Positions 16,652 to 24,720 of a stretch of 64,000 nucleotides of DNA are shown here, one piece after another; the first letter of the stretch is position 1, and each line of letters opens with the position of its first letter. The DNA is from Kribbella qitaiheensis (GTDB lineage: Bacteria > Actinomycetota > Actinomycetes > Propionibacteriales > Kribbellaceae). Below the pieces are notes generated by a model. That model did no database searches, was not told the DNA's origin, and worked only from the letters and a program-made list of their open reading frames with translations. The stretch covers positions 5,270,001 to 5,334,000 of the forward strand of contig NZ_CP043661.1 of assembly GCF_014217565.1 (NCBI RefSeq), read 5' to 3'. A program made the position numbers and the translations under genes.

Positions 16652-17476
16652 CTACTTCCCTGCCAGGAGTTCGACGACTGGGGCCAGTTCGTCGAGGTAG
16701 GGGGCATTGACGCTGATGTCGGAGGCACCGAACTCGTCGCGGCGGCGCTGCAACTCGTCGGCCATCTCCTGCGGCGTTCCGGGCAGCAGCATCAGCGAAT
16801 CGCTCGCGGCCAGCGCCGCCGCGTCCACTCCGGCGGCCTGCTTCGTCCAGGGAGGCAGTTCACCGGTCCCGGCTGCGAACAGGTTCATCGCCAGCTCGAT
16901 GTCGTCGGCTCGCGACCCCGCCAACTCCCGGAGCTCGCGCGCCAGGGTGGCGACCTCTTCGCGTGGTGTCATCGCCGGCTTCGCGAGCGAGACGATGTCG
17001 GCACGCTCGGCAGCCATCGCCAGCGACTTCGGTCCGCCCGCGGCCATCATGATCGGGGTACGCCGGTCGCCGTCCAGCTTGATCAGCTGGTCCAGCGTCT
17101 CGAGCACCTGCTCGCGACGCTCCTGCGCGGTCCCGAACGGCAATCCGAGCTCGGCCGCGAACTGCGCCGCCGCCGGCCGCCCGGTACCGATGCCGAAGTC
17201 GAAGCGGCCGTCGGTCAGTACCGTCAGCGTGTGCGCGTCCCAGGCGGCGGCTCGCGGCGGACGCAGCGGGGCCGCGGCGACGAAGGTGCCGACGCGGATG
17301 TCGGCGGTTGCCGCTGCGATGGCCAGCGATGGGAACGGCGACAGCAGCTGCAGCCCGTCGGGCATCAGAATCGTGCTGTACCCGAGCTCGGCGGCCCGGC
17401 GTACGGTCGACTGCCAGGCCTGGGCGCCTCGGTCCGGACTCGCCACCACACCGAACCGGAATCGCTTGTCGGTCAT
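16652..17476 (-). CDS. LLM-class F420-dependent oxidoreductase
   Basis: A 274-residue luciferase-like TIM-barrel protein of the short F420-type subgroup. Visible features are the N-terminal strand FRFGVVASPDRGAQAW, the LGYSTILMPDG segment, the RVGTFVAAAPLRPP motif, and DGRFDFGIGTGRPAA. Such enzymes move hydride between F420H2 and an organic substrate, which is unknown here. ATG 17476 follows GAGAGGAGAG. It is divergent from ygfZ with about 108 bp between. Confidence 0.88.
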   Translation of the reverse strand: MTDKRFRFGVVASPDRGAQAWQSTVRRAAELGYSTILMPDGLQLLSPFPSLAIAAATADIRVGTFVAAAPLRPPRAAAWDAHTLTVLTDGRFDFGIGTGRPAAAQFAAELGLPFGTAQERREQVLETLDQLIKLDGDRRTPIMMAAGGPKSLAMAAERADIVSLAKPAMTPREEVATLARELRELAGSRADDIELAMNLFAAGTGELPPWTKQAAGVDAAALAASDSLMLLPGTPQEMADELQRRRDEFGASDISVNAPYLDELAPVVELLAGK

Positions 17477-17584
17477 CGTTCTCTCCTCTCGCGAGTTTGT
17501 GGTTCCAGCCTGGCGTCGGGCGGAGTTGTCCACATCCCACAGCGGGAGGCATTCGGCGTACGCCGGGGGACGTACTCTGGTGAT

Positions 17585-18589
17585 ATGTCAACGAAGCGCA
17601 GCCCTTTGCTGGATCTGCCCGGAGCGGTCGAGGCCGGCGGGCTCGATGCCGGAGTGGCGGCCCACTACGGGTCGGATCTCCGCGAGCAGCGGGCGCTGGT
17701 GAACGGTCAGGGGTATGTCGACCTGTCGCATCGCGACGTGGTCACCATCGCTGGGCCGGACCGGCTGACCTGGTTGCACGCGTTGACGAGCCAGTACTTC
17801 GAAGGGCTGCGGCCGGGGAGCTCGACGACTGCGTTGCTGCTGTCGCCAACTGGGCATATCGAGCACGTGATGTATGGGTTCGACGATGGTGAGACATTCT
17901 GGCTGCACACCGAGCCGGGTGCCGCGGCGTCGCTGGTCGAGTGGCTGCAGAAGATGGTCTTCATGTCCCGGGTCGAGATCAAGGACGTGACCGAGGAGTA
18001 CGCCATCGTCTGGCGTCCGGGGGCGCCGGTCGAGTCGGCGCTGATCACCCGGTCGGGCGCGGATTCGCTCGGCGGTTATGAGGTTTTCGTGCCGCGTGGC
18101 GAGTTGGCGGCGTATGTCGCGTCGGCCGGGCAGCCTGCGGGGGTCTGGGCGTACGAGGCACTTCGGATCGAGGCCGGCGCTCCCCGGCTCGGGCTGGACA
18201 CGGACGAGCGGGCGATCCCGAACGAGGTCGGCTGGCTCGGTGTCGGCGTGCACCTCGAGAAGGGGTGCTATCGCGGCCAGGAGACGGTCGCGCGGGTGCA
18301 CAACCTGGGTCGTCCGCCGCGTCGGCTGGTCCGGTTGCACCTGGACGGGTCGGTTGATCATCTGCCGGGCCACGGGAACGCAGTACGGGCCGGGGAGAAG
18401 CAGATCGGGTTCGTCGGGTCTGCTGCCCGGCACCATGAGTACGGGCCGATCGCGCTCGCGCTGGTGAAGCGCTCGGTGGACCCGGAGGCGGTCCTGGAGG
18501 TCGTCGCCGAGGACCAGCCGACCGTCACCGCCACCCAGGAGCTGCTGGTCGACCCCGAGGTCGGCCTGCACGTTCGCGCCCGCCTCTAA
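17585..18589 (+). CDS. ygfZ: Folate-binding YgfZ-type iron-sulfur maturation protein
   Basis: A 334-residue tetrahydrofolate-binding protein of the GcvT fold that supports assembly or repair of iron-sulfur clusters. The family signature KGCYRGQETVARVHNLGR, with the essential Cys, is present at about residues 225-245, and the N-terminal GCVT-like region (HRDVVTIAGPDRLTWLHAL) is intact. ATG 17585 lacks a ribosome site but has TACTCT six bases before it, so the message is probably leaderless. Two near-identical hairpins follow the stop. Confidence 0.92.
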   Translation: MSTKRSPLLDLPGAVEAGGLDAGVAAHYGSDLREQRALVNGQGYVDLSHRDVVTIAGPDRLTWLHALTSQYFEGLRPGSSTTALLLSPTGHIEHVMYGFDDGETFWLHTEPGAAASLVEWLQKMVFMSRVEIKDVTEEYAIVWRPGAPVESALITRSGADSLGGYEVFVPRGELAAYVASAGQPAGVWAYEALRIEAGAPRLGLDTDERAIPNEVGWLGVGVHLEKGCYRGQETVARVHNLGRPPRRLVRLHLDGSVDHLPGHGNAVRAGEKQIGFVGSAARHHEYGPIALALVKRSVDPEAVLEVVAEDQPTVTATQELLVDPEVGLHVRARL

Positions 18590-18614
18590 CGCCCGCCTCC
18601 TTGCCTCCCCACCC

Positions 18615-18726
18615 GCTAACGTCCGAAAGCACGTGGGGCAGGACCCTCGGCCTTTCGGACGTTAGCGCGAGACTCGCTAACGTCCGAAAGCACGTGGGGC
18701 AGGACCCTCGACCTTTCGGACGTTAG
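18615..18726. repeat. Two tandem hairpins with stem GCTAACGTCCGAAAG
   Basis: Copy 1 has arms at 18615-18629 and 18652-18666 (15 bp). Copy 2 has arms at 18676-18690 and 18713-18726. The 22-base loops are nearly identical (CACGTGGGGCAGGACCCTCG). It lies between ygfZ and the asparaginase gene, both on the plus strand, so it may act as a tandem terminator or be a repeated intergenic element. Confidence 0.85.
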
Positions 18727-18783
18727 TGGTGTTGTGAGGGGGATCATGGTCAACCTGGGTTTTTGCACCTGACGTCTGAGCCG

Positions 18784-18789
18784 TACAGT
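18784..18789 (+). promoter_or_regulatory. -10 box (TACAGT) for leaderless asparaginase message
   Basis: TACAGT lies six bases before the GTG at 18796, and no ribosome site is present. Confidence 0.45.
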
Positions 18790-18795
18790 GCAGCC

Positions 18796-19798
18796 GTGAC
18801 CGAACCTGTGATCCTCGCCGACGTCGTCCGCAGCGGATTCGTGGAGGGCCATCACCGTGGCTCCGTCGTGGTGACCGCCGCGGACGGCTCCGTGGAGTGG
18901 TCCGTCGGCGTGGTGGACCGGCCGATGTTCCCGCGCTCGTCGAACAAGCCGATGCAGGCGCTCGGCATGCTCCGCAGCGGACTCGACCTCGACGGCGAAC
19001 TCCTCGCGCTCGCCGGTGCGTCCCACTCGGGCGAGGAGATCCACCGCGACGGCGTACGGCGGATCCTGGCGGGCGTCGGCCTGGACGAGACCGCGCTGCG
19101 TACTCCGCCGGCGTACCCGATCGACGAGCAGGCGCGCGACGAGTGGGTGCGTGCCGGCCGCGCCGTCGACCCGATCACGATGAACTGCTCCGGCAAGCAC
19201 GCCGCGATGATCGCCACCTGCGTGACGAACGGCTGGCCGATCCACGACGACGCCCGGGCCAAGAGTCCCGACGGTGTCTGGGGTCGCGACGATTACCGTT
19301 CACCGGAACACCCTGTCCAGAAGGCGATCCGGACGGCGATCGAGGATTCGGCCGGCGAGAAGGTCTCGTACGTCGCGGTCGACGGCTGCGGTGCCCCCTT
19401 GCTGGCCATCAGCCTGGCCGGGCCTGGCCCGCTCCTTCGGCCTCTTCGCCGCTGCCGCACCAGACACCCACGAAGGCCGCATCGCCAACGCCTTCCGCGA
19501 GTACCCGGAGTACGCCAGCGGGAGTAGGCGCGACGAGGCCAGGTTGATGAGGACGGTCGACGGCCTGCTCTGCAAGGCGGGCGCCGAGAGCGTGTACGCC
19601 GTCGGCCTCGCGGACGGCCGGGGCATCGCCGTCAAGGTCGAAGACGGCAACCCCCGCGCCCGCGCCGTGGTCATGGCCGCCGTCCTCCAGCACCTCGGCA
19701 TCGACAACGAAGAGATCCAGTCCCAAACCCACCTTCCCCTCCTGGGCGGCGGCGTAGAGGTGGGTTCGGTCCACCCGTCGCCGAACCTCTTCAGCTAA
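18796..19798 (+). pseudogene. L-asparaginase II-family protein (one-base frameshift, probably a sequence error)
   Basis: Two frames add up to one asparaginase II protein of about 333 residues. Frame 1 carries RGSVVVTAADG, MFPRSSNKPMQAL, AGASHSGEEIH, MNCSGKHAAM and VDGCGAPLLAISLAG. The other frame continues LARSFGLFAAAAP to VKVEDGNPRARAVVMAAVLQHLG. Removing one G from GGGCC at 19420-19424 joins them as ISLAGLARSFGLF. The family hydrolyses asparagine to aspartate and ammonia. A TACAGT box six bases before GTG 18796 suggests a leaderless message. Confidence 0.85.
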
Positions 19799-19972
19799 CC
19801 CCGCCCGCCCATCGCCCGCACCCGCCCCGCAGCCCGCCCTCGGCACGCGTGCGGCGCGCCTCGTACCCTCCGCCTTCCCTGACCTCGACCCTTGCGGGAT
19901 GTGCCGCGGGGCCGGCGGTCGGGGCGCCTGGCTTGCGTTCGTAGTACGGGGTGACTGGGCTCACGGCAGGTC

Positions 19973-19990
19973 TGCTTGCAATTGCAAGCA
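19973..19990. promoter_or_regulatory. 18-bp perfect palindrome upstream of the XRE gene
   Basis: TGCTTGCAATTGCAAGCA is fully symmetric and lies 22 bp before the start of the XRE regulator at 20012. It is a strong candidate for that regulator's own operator. A TAGCAC box at 19996-20001 would place the promoter just downstream. Confidence 0.6.
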
Positions 19991-20011
19991 CCCTGCTAGC
20001 ACAATGGGGGC

Positions 20012-20527
20012 ATGGTCGGATTGGGTGATCGTGTTGCCGACGGGATGGGTTCGGTGGGGGAGTACCTCGCCGAGCAGCGCCGGCACGCGCAGCTTTCGCT
20101 GCGGCAGCTCTCCGATCTGGCCGGTGTGTCGAACCCGTATCTCAGCCAGATCGAGCGTGGCCTGCGGAAACCGTCGGCCGATGTGCTGCAGCAACTCGCG
20201 AAGGCGTTGCGGATCTCCGCGGAGACCCTCTACGTACGGGCCGGCATCCTCGATCCAAACGACAGCTCCGACGGCGCCCGCCGGGCATCCGGGGTGGTCG
20301 ACGCGGTACTGCTCGACCCCGCGCTGAACGAGCGGCAGAAACGCGTCCTGCTGGACGTGTACGGCTCCTTCGTCCGTGAGAACACGCCCGATACCGCGGT
20401 CGCGACCCCGGCCCAGGCAGCGGCGACCGATGCCGCCGCCGAGCAGGTCGCCGCGCCCAAGAAGGCGACGCCGGCAAAGAAGCCGGCCGCCCAAAAGACC
20501 CCTGCAAGAAAACGCACCACCAACTAG
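20012..20527 (+). CDS. XRE-family regulator of the HbhA locus (Rv0474-like)
   Basis: A 171-residue protein. Residues 16-75 form an XRE helix-turn-helix (LSLRQLSDLAGVSNPYLSQIERG). Residues 120-171 are a Lys/Ala/Pro-rich basic tail (KKATPAKKPAAQKTPARKR) that may bind DNA non-specifically. Gene order XRE, HbhA-like, DUF2516 is the same as Rv0474-Rv0476 in Mycobacterium tuberculosis. An 18-bp palindrome just upstream suggests autoregulation. Confidence 0.85.
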   Translation: MVGLGDRVADGMGSVGEYLAEQRRHAQLSLRQLSDLAGVSNPYLSQIERGLRKPSADVLQQLAKALRISAETLYVRAGILDPNDSSDGARRASGVVDAVLLDPALNERQKRVLLDVYGSFVRENTPDTAVATPAQAAATDAAAEQVAAPKKATPAKKPAAQKTPARKRTTN

Positions 20528-20607
20528 CCGGTCCCCTCACGGAACCGGCTGCCCGCAGTACCGCAGTACAGACCCCGCTGAAAATCAATGCTCCGAGGAG
20601 ATGCCTG

Positions 20608-21163
20608 ATGGCAACCCGTACCTCCGTCAAGCCCCTGTACGTCATCGCCGGCGCCGGCGACCTGGCCGTCGAGAAGTTCCGCGCGGTCAGCGGCGACGTG
20701 TCCAGCCGCTTCGCCAAGCTGGATCAGAAGACCGTACAGACCACCCTGCAGACCGAGCTGACCAAGCGTCAGACGGAGCTCGCCAAGGGTCAGGCCGAGC
20801 TGGCCAAGCGCTTCGAGGCGCTCGCCGCCGACGCCAAGACCGTGCCGGCCAAGCTTCGTGAGCTGCCCGCCGTCGCGCAGGGCCGGCTTCACCACCGTCC
20901 TCGGCCAGGCCGAGGAGGCCTATGACGACCTTGCCGCCCGCGGCCAGGAGATCGTCGGCCGGATCCGTAACCAGAAGGCCTCCGAGGACCTGGTCGCCCA
21001 GGCCAAGACCACGGTGAGCAAGGCCAAGGCCACCCGCACCACCGCGCGCAAGACCGCCGAGAGCGCCGAGCGCAACGTGAAGGCGACCGCCACCAGCGCC
21101 CGCAAGACCGCGAAGACCGCCACCAAGGCCGCCTCGGCCGCGGCCTCCAAGGTCGGCGACTGA
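20608..21163 (+). pseudogene. HbhA-like protein (one-base frameshift, probably a sequence error)
   Basis: Two frames join into a heparin-binding haemagglutinin-like protein of about 184 residues. The first part is a long amphipathic helix (SSRFAKLDQKTVQTTL, then repeated TELxKxQxEL units) and the second continues AGFTTVLGQAEEAYDDLA to a Lys/Ala-rich tail (ARKTAKTATKAASAAASK), as in HbhA. Removing one G from the GGG at 20880-20882 (GGGCC) restores AVAQAGFTTVLGQ. In mycobacteria HbhA is surface-exposed and binds sulfated glycans. Here a structural or nucleoid role is equally possible. Confidence 0.82.
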
Positions 21164-21277
21164 GAGTAGTTCCGCGGCCCTGAGTTGTGACACGGGCTGT
21201 GACACCACCTGCGTGGGTGGTCCAGTTCTGCCGCTGAGCAGAGCTGGGCCACCCACGCCTACGTTAGGCTCGTACGC

Positions 21278-21628
21278 ATGCTCGCACTCGCCACGTTCCC
21301 TACCCTGTTTCCGGGGTTCGCGAATCCGATCGACGTCATCTGGTGGGTGCTGCTCGGCCTCAAGCTGGTCGCGTTGCTCGATGCCGCCTTCCGGCCGCGC
21401 GCGGTGTTCGTCGCGGCGGACAAGCTGACCAAGCCCGGCTGGGTGCTGATCCTGGTGACGTTCACGCTGAGCCAGCTGTTCCAGAGCTGGCTGAGCTTCT
21501 TCGGCCTGATCGGGATCGTCGCGGCCGGGGTCTACCTGGTCGACGCCCGCCCCGCCCTCCGGGCCGCTTCCGGCCGAGGCCGAGGCGGCTGGGGCATCCG
21601 CCGCCGCCGCGGCCCCCGCCCCCTGTAG
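21278..21628 (+). CDS. DUF2516 membrane protein (Rv0476-like)
   Basis: A 116-residue protein with three hydrophobic helices (about 16-33, 52-70 and 73-86) and a basic Arg/Gly tail (RGRGGWGIRRRRG). It matches the DUF2516 type and its position after an HbhA-like gene is as in mycobacteria. A TAGGCT box seven bases upstream of ATG 21278 and no ribosome site suggest its own leaderless promoter. Function is unknown. Confidence 0.82.
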   Translation: MLALATFPTLFPGFANPIDVIWWVLLGLKLVALLDAAFRPRAVFVAADKLTKPGWVLILVTFTLSQLFQSWLSFFGLIGIVAAGVYLVDARPALRAASGRGRGGWGIRRRRGPRPL

Positions 21629-21711
21629 CCCAACCACCCCGCGTACGCCGGGCGCCGCGTACGCCGGGCGCTCGGCCCCGATGCGGCGCCAGCGCCCACC
21701 GATCGGGTTGG

Positions 21712-22299
21712 TCAGTCCGCCTTCGAGGTGGCTCGGATGTGGGCGCGTTCGCCCTGTTTGCCGACCAGGCTGAGGTACTCGACCGGACCAGCGCCGGTGG
21801 CGCCGAACCAGTGTGGTGTGCGGGTATCGAATTCCACGGCTTCACCGGGCTTGAGCATCATGTCGTGTTCGCCCAGTACGACGCGCAGTGTGCCGTTGAG
21901 GACGTAGGCCCAGTCGAAGCCCTCGTGTGTGCGTAGCTCGGGTTCCTGGCTGTCGTCCCCGGCCGGAAGGATGAACTTGTAGGCCTGGATGCCGCCGGCC
22001 CGACGAGTCAGCTGGATGACGGTCGCCCCGTCACCGCAGGCGATCGGGCGAAGGTTGATGCGCGGGTCACCGGTCGGTGGCGCATCGACGAGTTCATCCA
22101 GGGTCGCTCCGTACGCGCTCGCGAGCGGTAGCAGCTGTTCGAGCGTGGGACGGCGCAGGCCGGCTTCGAGCCTGGACAGGGTGCTGACCGAGATACCGGT
22201 CACCTCCGCAAGGTCCGCGAGCGTGATGTCACGCCGCAGCCGGAGCTGCTTCAACCTCGGTCCTACCGCGTTCAGGGTCCGGTCGATTGCTTCGCTCAT
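21712..22299 (-). CDS. XRE-cupin transcriptional regulator
   Basis: A 195-residue regulator with an N-terminal XRE helix-turn-helix (ITLADLAEVTGISVSTLSRLEAG, about residues 22-45) and a C-terminal cupin sensing domain (HEGFDWAYVLNGTLRVVLGEHD, KPGEAVEFDTRTPHWF). The cupin part should bind a small ligand. It is divergent from the methyltransferase gene at 22394, and a TTGCC/GGCAA palindrome lies 12 bp before its start, so it probably regulates itself and the methyltransferase. Confidence 0.88.
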   Translation of the reverse strand: MSEAIDRTLNAVGPRLKQLRLRRDITLADLAEVTGISVSTLSRLEAGLRRPTLEQLLPLASAYGATLDELVDAPPTGDPRINLRPIACGDGATVIQLTRRAGGIQAYKFILPAGDDSQEPELRTHEGFDWAYVLNGTLRVVLGEHDMMLKPGEAVEFDTRTPHWFGATGAGPVEYLSLVGKQGERAHIRATSKAD

Positions 22300-22308
22300 A
22301 CTCCGCAG

Positions 22309-22336
22309 TTTGCCATTCGGCAACAAGGTTTGCCAT
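22309..22336. promoter_or_regulatory. Palindrome and direct repeat between regulator and methyltransferase
   Basis: TTTGCCATTCGGCAA is an inverted repeat (TTGCC/GGCAA), and TTTGCCAT recurs about 20 bp downstream as a direct repeat. It sits in the divergent gap and is a candidate operator of the XRE-cupin regulator. Confidence 0.45.
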
Positions 22337-22393
22337 CACGGTCGGCGGTCGGCACTCTCGGTGAGGTAGGCGAAAACGCGGAGGAGAGTCGCA

Positions 22394-23194
22394 ATGACGC
22401 ACGATTTCACCAAGAACTACTGGGAAGAGCACTGGCGGCATGGCGAGCCGGTAGCCATGGAGGGTATCCCGCCCAATCCGTATCTGGTCAACGGGACCAG
22501 CAGCCTGACGCCGGGAACGGCGCTTGATGCGGGGTGCGGAGCCGGAGCGGAAGCAATCTGGCTCGCAACGCAGGGATGGCAGGTGACCGCAGCCGACATC
22601 TCGTCCGACGCGCTTGCTCGTGCAAGCAGGCGCGCGATCGCCGGCGGCCTGTCGCAGCAGGTGGAGTGGGTCGAGGCTGACCTGACAGTTTGGAGCCCAG
22701 CCGCGAAGTTCGACCTGGTGACAACGCACTACGCGCACCCTTCGATCCCACAACTGGACTTCTACAAACGCATCTCCAACTGGGTAGCCCCCGGCGGCAC
22801 GCTCCTGACCGTCGGCCACCTACACCCCGACGGCTCCACACACACCCACGAGTCCGTACACACCCACGAGTCCATACACACCCACGAGTCCATACACACC
22901 CACGAGTCCCCACACACCCATAAATCCCAGCACACTCACCGCTCCCCGAACGCCCAAGACTCCACGCTAGCCCAGGGCTCGGCGCATGGTCACGAGCCCT
23001 CCGCGGAGCATTCGCGACACGAGCACCAGCCGCCTGCCGAGGCGTCGGCGACAGTAGCGGGCATCTCCGCCGTACTGGACGAAACCCGGTGGGACATCGT
23101 CACCACCGACGAACTGCTCCGTACTCTCACCGGCCCAGGAGGCAAAGCCCTCGAGCTGCGCGACGTCGTAGTACAGGCCACCCGGCGCCCGTAG
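22394..23194 (+). CDS. SAM-dependent methyltransferase with a His-rich repeat insert
   Basis: A 266-residue class I methyltransferase. Motif I is LDAGCGAGAEAIWLA (about 49-63), followed by VTAADISSDAL, VEADLTVWSP and GGTLLTVGHLHPDG. Between this last strand and the C-terminal strands (ETRWDIVTTDELLRTL) lies an insert of about 65 residues containing six HTHESx repeats plus other His-rich sequence. The insert could bind metal. The substrate is unknown. The GGAGGAG site before ATG 22394 is strong, and the divergent XRE-cupin gene probably controls it. Confidence 0.85.
   Translation: MTHDFTKNYWEEHWRHGEPVAMEGIPPNPYLVNGTSSLTPGTALDAGCGAGAEAIWLATQGWQVTAADISSDALARASRRAIAGGLSQQVEWVEADLTVWSPAAKFDLVTTHYAHPSIPQLDFYKRISNWVAPGGTLLTVGHLHPDGSTHTHESVHTHESIHTHESIHTHESPHTHKSQHTHRSPNAQDSTLAQGSAHGHEPSAEHSRHEHQPPAEASATVAGISAVLDETRWDIVTTDELLRTLTGPGGKALELRDVVVQATRRP
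22841..22948 (+). repeat. 18-bp tandem repeat, six copies, coding for HTHESx
   Basis: CACACCCACGAGTCCATA and close variants repeat six times in frame. The first four copies are almost identical, and the last two have diverged (HTHKSQ, HTHRSP). The unit is a multiple of three, so copy-number change would lengthen or shorten the His-rich insert without a frameshift. Confidence 0.92.
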
Positions 23195-23243
23195 TACAGG
23201 CCACCCGGCGCCTCGTAGTACAGGTACCCGCCCGTAGTACAGG
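23168..23243 (+). repeat. GTAGTACAGG repeats at the methyltransferase 3' end
   Basis: GTAGTACAGG occurs at 23168, 23191, 23215 and 23234, the first two as copies of a 23-bp unit (GTAGTACAGGCCACCCGGCG...). The first copy codes the protein end and the second supplies the stop codon. The rest of the gap to 23373 holds no gene. Confidence 0.75.
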
Positions 23244-23373
23244 CGGCTCCGGGCTCTCAGCAGAGGCGGCTCGACGCGCGTCGTACGGGCCGTTGCGTTT
23301 ACCCCACCCACCAACCAGCGCCAGAGCAGGTCGGCTTCGGCGCTGCTGCCTCCTGCGCTCTTTAAGGGATCTC

Positions 23374-24422
23374 ATGAACACGAACCAGGCGCTTGCCGCC
23401 GACTCGACGATCCAGGATCCGCGGCGGCGTCGCGCGATCTTGCTCGGCGTGTGCATCGCGCTGATGGCCGTTATCGCCTCTGTATCCGGGCTGAACGTCG
23501 CCCAGCCACAGCTCTCGCTGGCGTTCGACGCCTCGCAAGCCACCGTGCTGTGGATCATCAACATCTACACCATTACCCTGGCTGCCCTCCTCCTGCCGCT
23601 AGGCGCGCTCGGCGACCGCTGGGGCCGCAAACCGATGCTGCTCACGGGCCTCGTCGTCTTCGGCGTCGCGAATATCGCAGCCGGCCTCGCCCCGTCGATC
23701 GAGGTCATGATGACGGCCCGATTCCTCGGCGGAGTCGGCGCGGCGATGATCTTGCCCGTCACTCTCGCGGTCATCACGTCGACCTTCCCGAAAGCCGAAA
23801 GCCGAAAGCCGAAAGCCGAAAGCCGAAAGCCGAACGCTCCAAGGCGATCGGCGTCTGGACCGGTGTCGCCGGTGGCGGAGGACTCCTGGGCATGTACCTA
23901 TCGGCCGTCCTGGTCGACGTCGCGACCTGGCGGTGGCTGTTCGTACTACCGGTCGTGCTCGTCGTCGCGGCCCTCGTCATGGCGCTGCGCTCGATCCCCA
24001 ACTCGATCGAGAAGGCAACGCATCGTTTCGACACCGTCGGCTCGCTGACTTCCGTCGTCGCTGTGGTCGGCCTCATCTTCTTCCTGCACGAGGGACCTTC
24101 GCGAGGCTGGACCGAACCCCTCACCCTGCTCAGCCTCGCGGTCGGCATCACCGCCGGATTCGCCTTCGTAGCTTGGGAATTGCGCCAGGTCGCCCCGCTG
24201 CTCGACCTCCGCCTGTTCCGCGAGCGTGGCCTGGCCAGCGGTTCCGTCTCGCTGCTGATCGTCTTCGGCGTACAGGCTGGGATCTTCGTAGTCCTCTTCC
24301 CGTACTTCCAGGCGGTACTCGGCTGGTCAGGCCTCCGATCCACCTTGGCGCTCATGCCGATGGCGGTCCTGATGAGGCACAAGGGCCTCCGGTTTCGCGG
24401 TGTGTCAGGTGCTACTGGTTGA
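23374..24422 (+). pseudogene. MFS drug-type transporter, broken by a heptamer repeat and 3'-truncated
   Basis: The start encodes a DHA2-type major facilitator (GLNVAQPQLSLAF, GALGDRWGRKPML motif A, RFLGGVGAAMILPVTLAVITSTFPKA). Six copies of GAAAGCC at 23790-23831 then shift the frame. A single copy would read FPKAERSKAIGVWTGVAGGGGLLGM and continue through SGSVSLLIVFGVQAG. The reading stops after about nine helices at 24422 with an unrelated tail (RHKGLRFRGVSGATG), whereas family members have 12-14 helices. It is therefore non-functional as given, from the repeat and from loss of the 3' part. Confidence 0.82.
23790..23831 (+). repeat. Heptanucleotide repeat (GAAAGCC) x6 inside the MFS gene
   Basis: Six perfect head-to-tail copies of GAAAGCC. 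The ancestral reading needs one copy, and 4 or 7 copies would also keep the frame. Six copies put the downstream part out of frame by two bases. This is a classic substrate for slipped-strand mispairing. Confidence 0.93.
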
Positions 24423-24720
24423 ACGCTGCTTAGCCTGCTCGGCGAGGGCGGGTTCGGGAAGTCGAGCTGCCGGGTTTTTCGTCCGCTGCCGGACTTATGG
24501 CGCGCTATCGGCCGAACATCGCGTCAGCGGACCCGATCCCGGGCCACCCGGACCCCAGGAACCAGGTGGCGGCGAACCAGGGGGCAGCACCAACCAGCGC
24601 CTGACGTTGGAGCCGCGTGGGTGGCCGTTACCAGCCGGCGACGGAGGAGCCCGCGACCAGGGCAGGTGGGAGCCAACGCCAAGTGAGCGACGTAGGAGGG
24701 GCGAGGCGGGCGCCTTTTAC
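24423..24720. other. Gap without a gene after the truncated MFS gene
   Basis: 298 bp with no supported coding region in either direction. I see no recognisable remainder of the MFS 3' end and no insertion-sequence ends. The plus strand is rich in CCAGG/ACCAG. It may be the product of an old deletion or rearrangement. Confidence 0.5.

Noticed and set aside
15142-16728. A 528-codon minus-strand frame opposite dctA
   Set aside because: DctA is unmistakable on the plus strand. The antisense frame is a low-complexity Asp/Gln/Arg/Gly sequence without domains.
16427-17584. Upstream extension of the ygfZ frame, nearly 390 codons
   Set aside because: The extension runs antisense through the LLM oxidoreductase. 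A leaderless promoter and the family's normal N-terminus place the start at 17585.
20880-20884. Programmed ribosomal frameshift in the HbhA-like gene
   Set aside because: There is no slippery heptamer or downstream pseudoknot, and six unrelated genes show the same one-base excess at GGCC, so a sequence error explains it better.
22841-22948. CRISPR-like or regulatory repeat
   Set aside because: The 18-bp units have no spacers and are translated in frame as HTHESx inside the methyltransferase.
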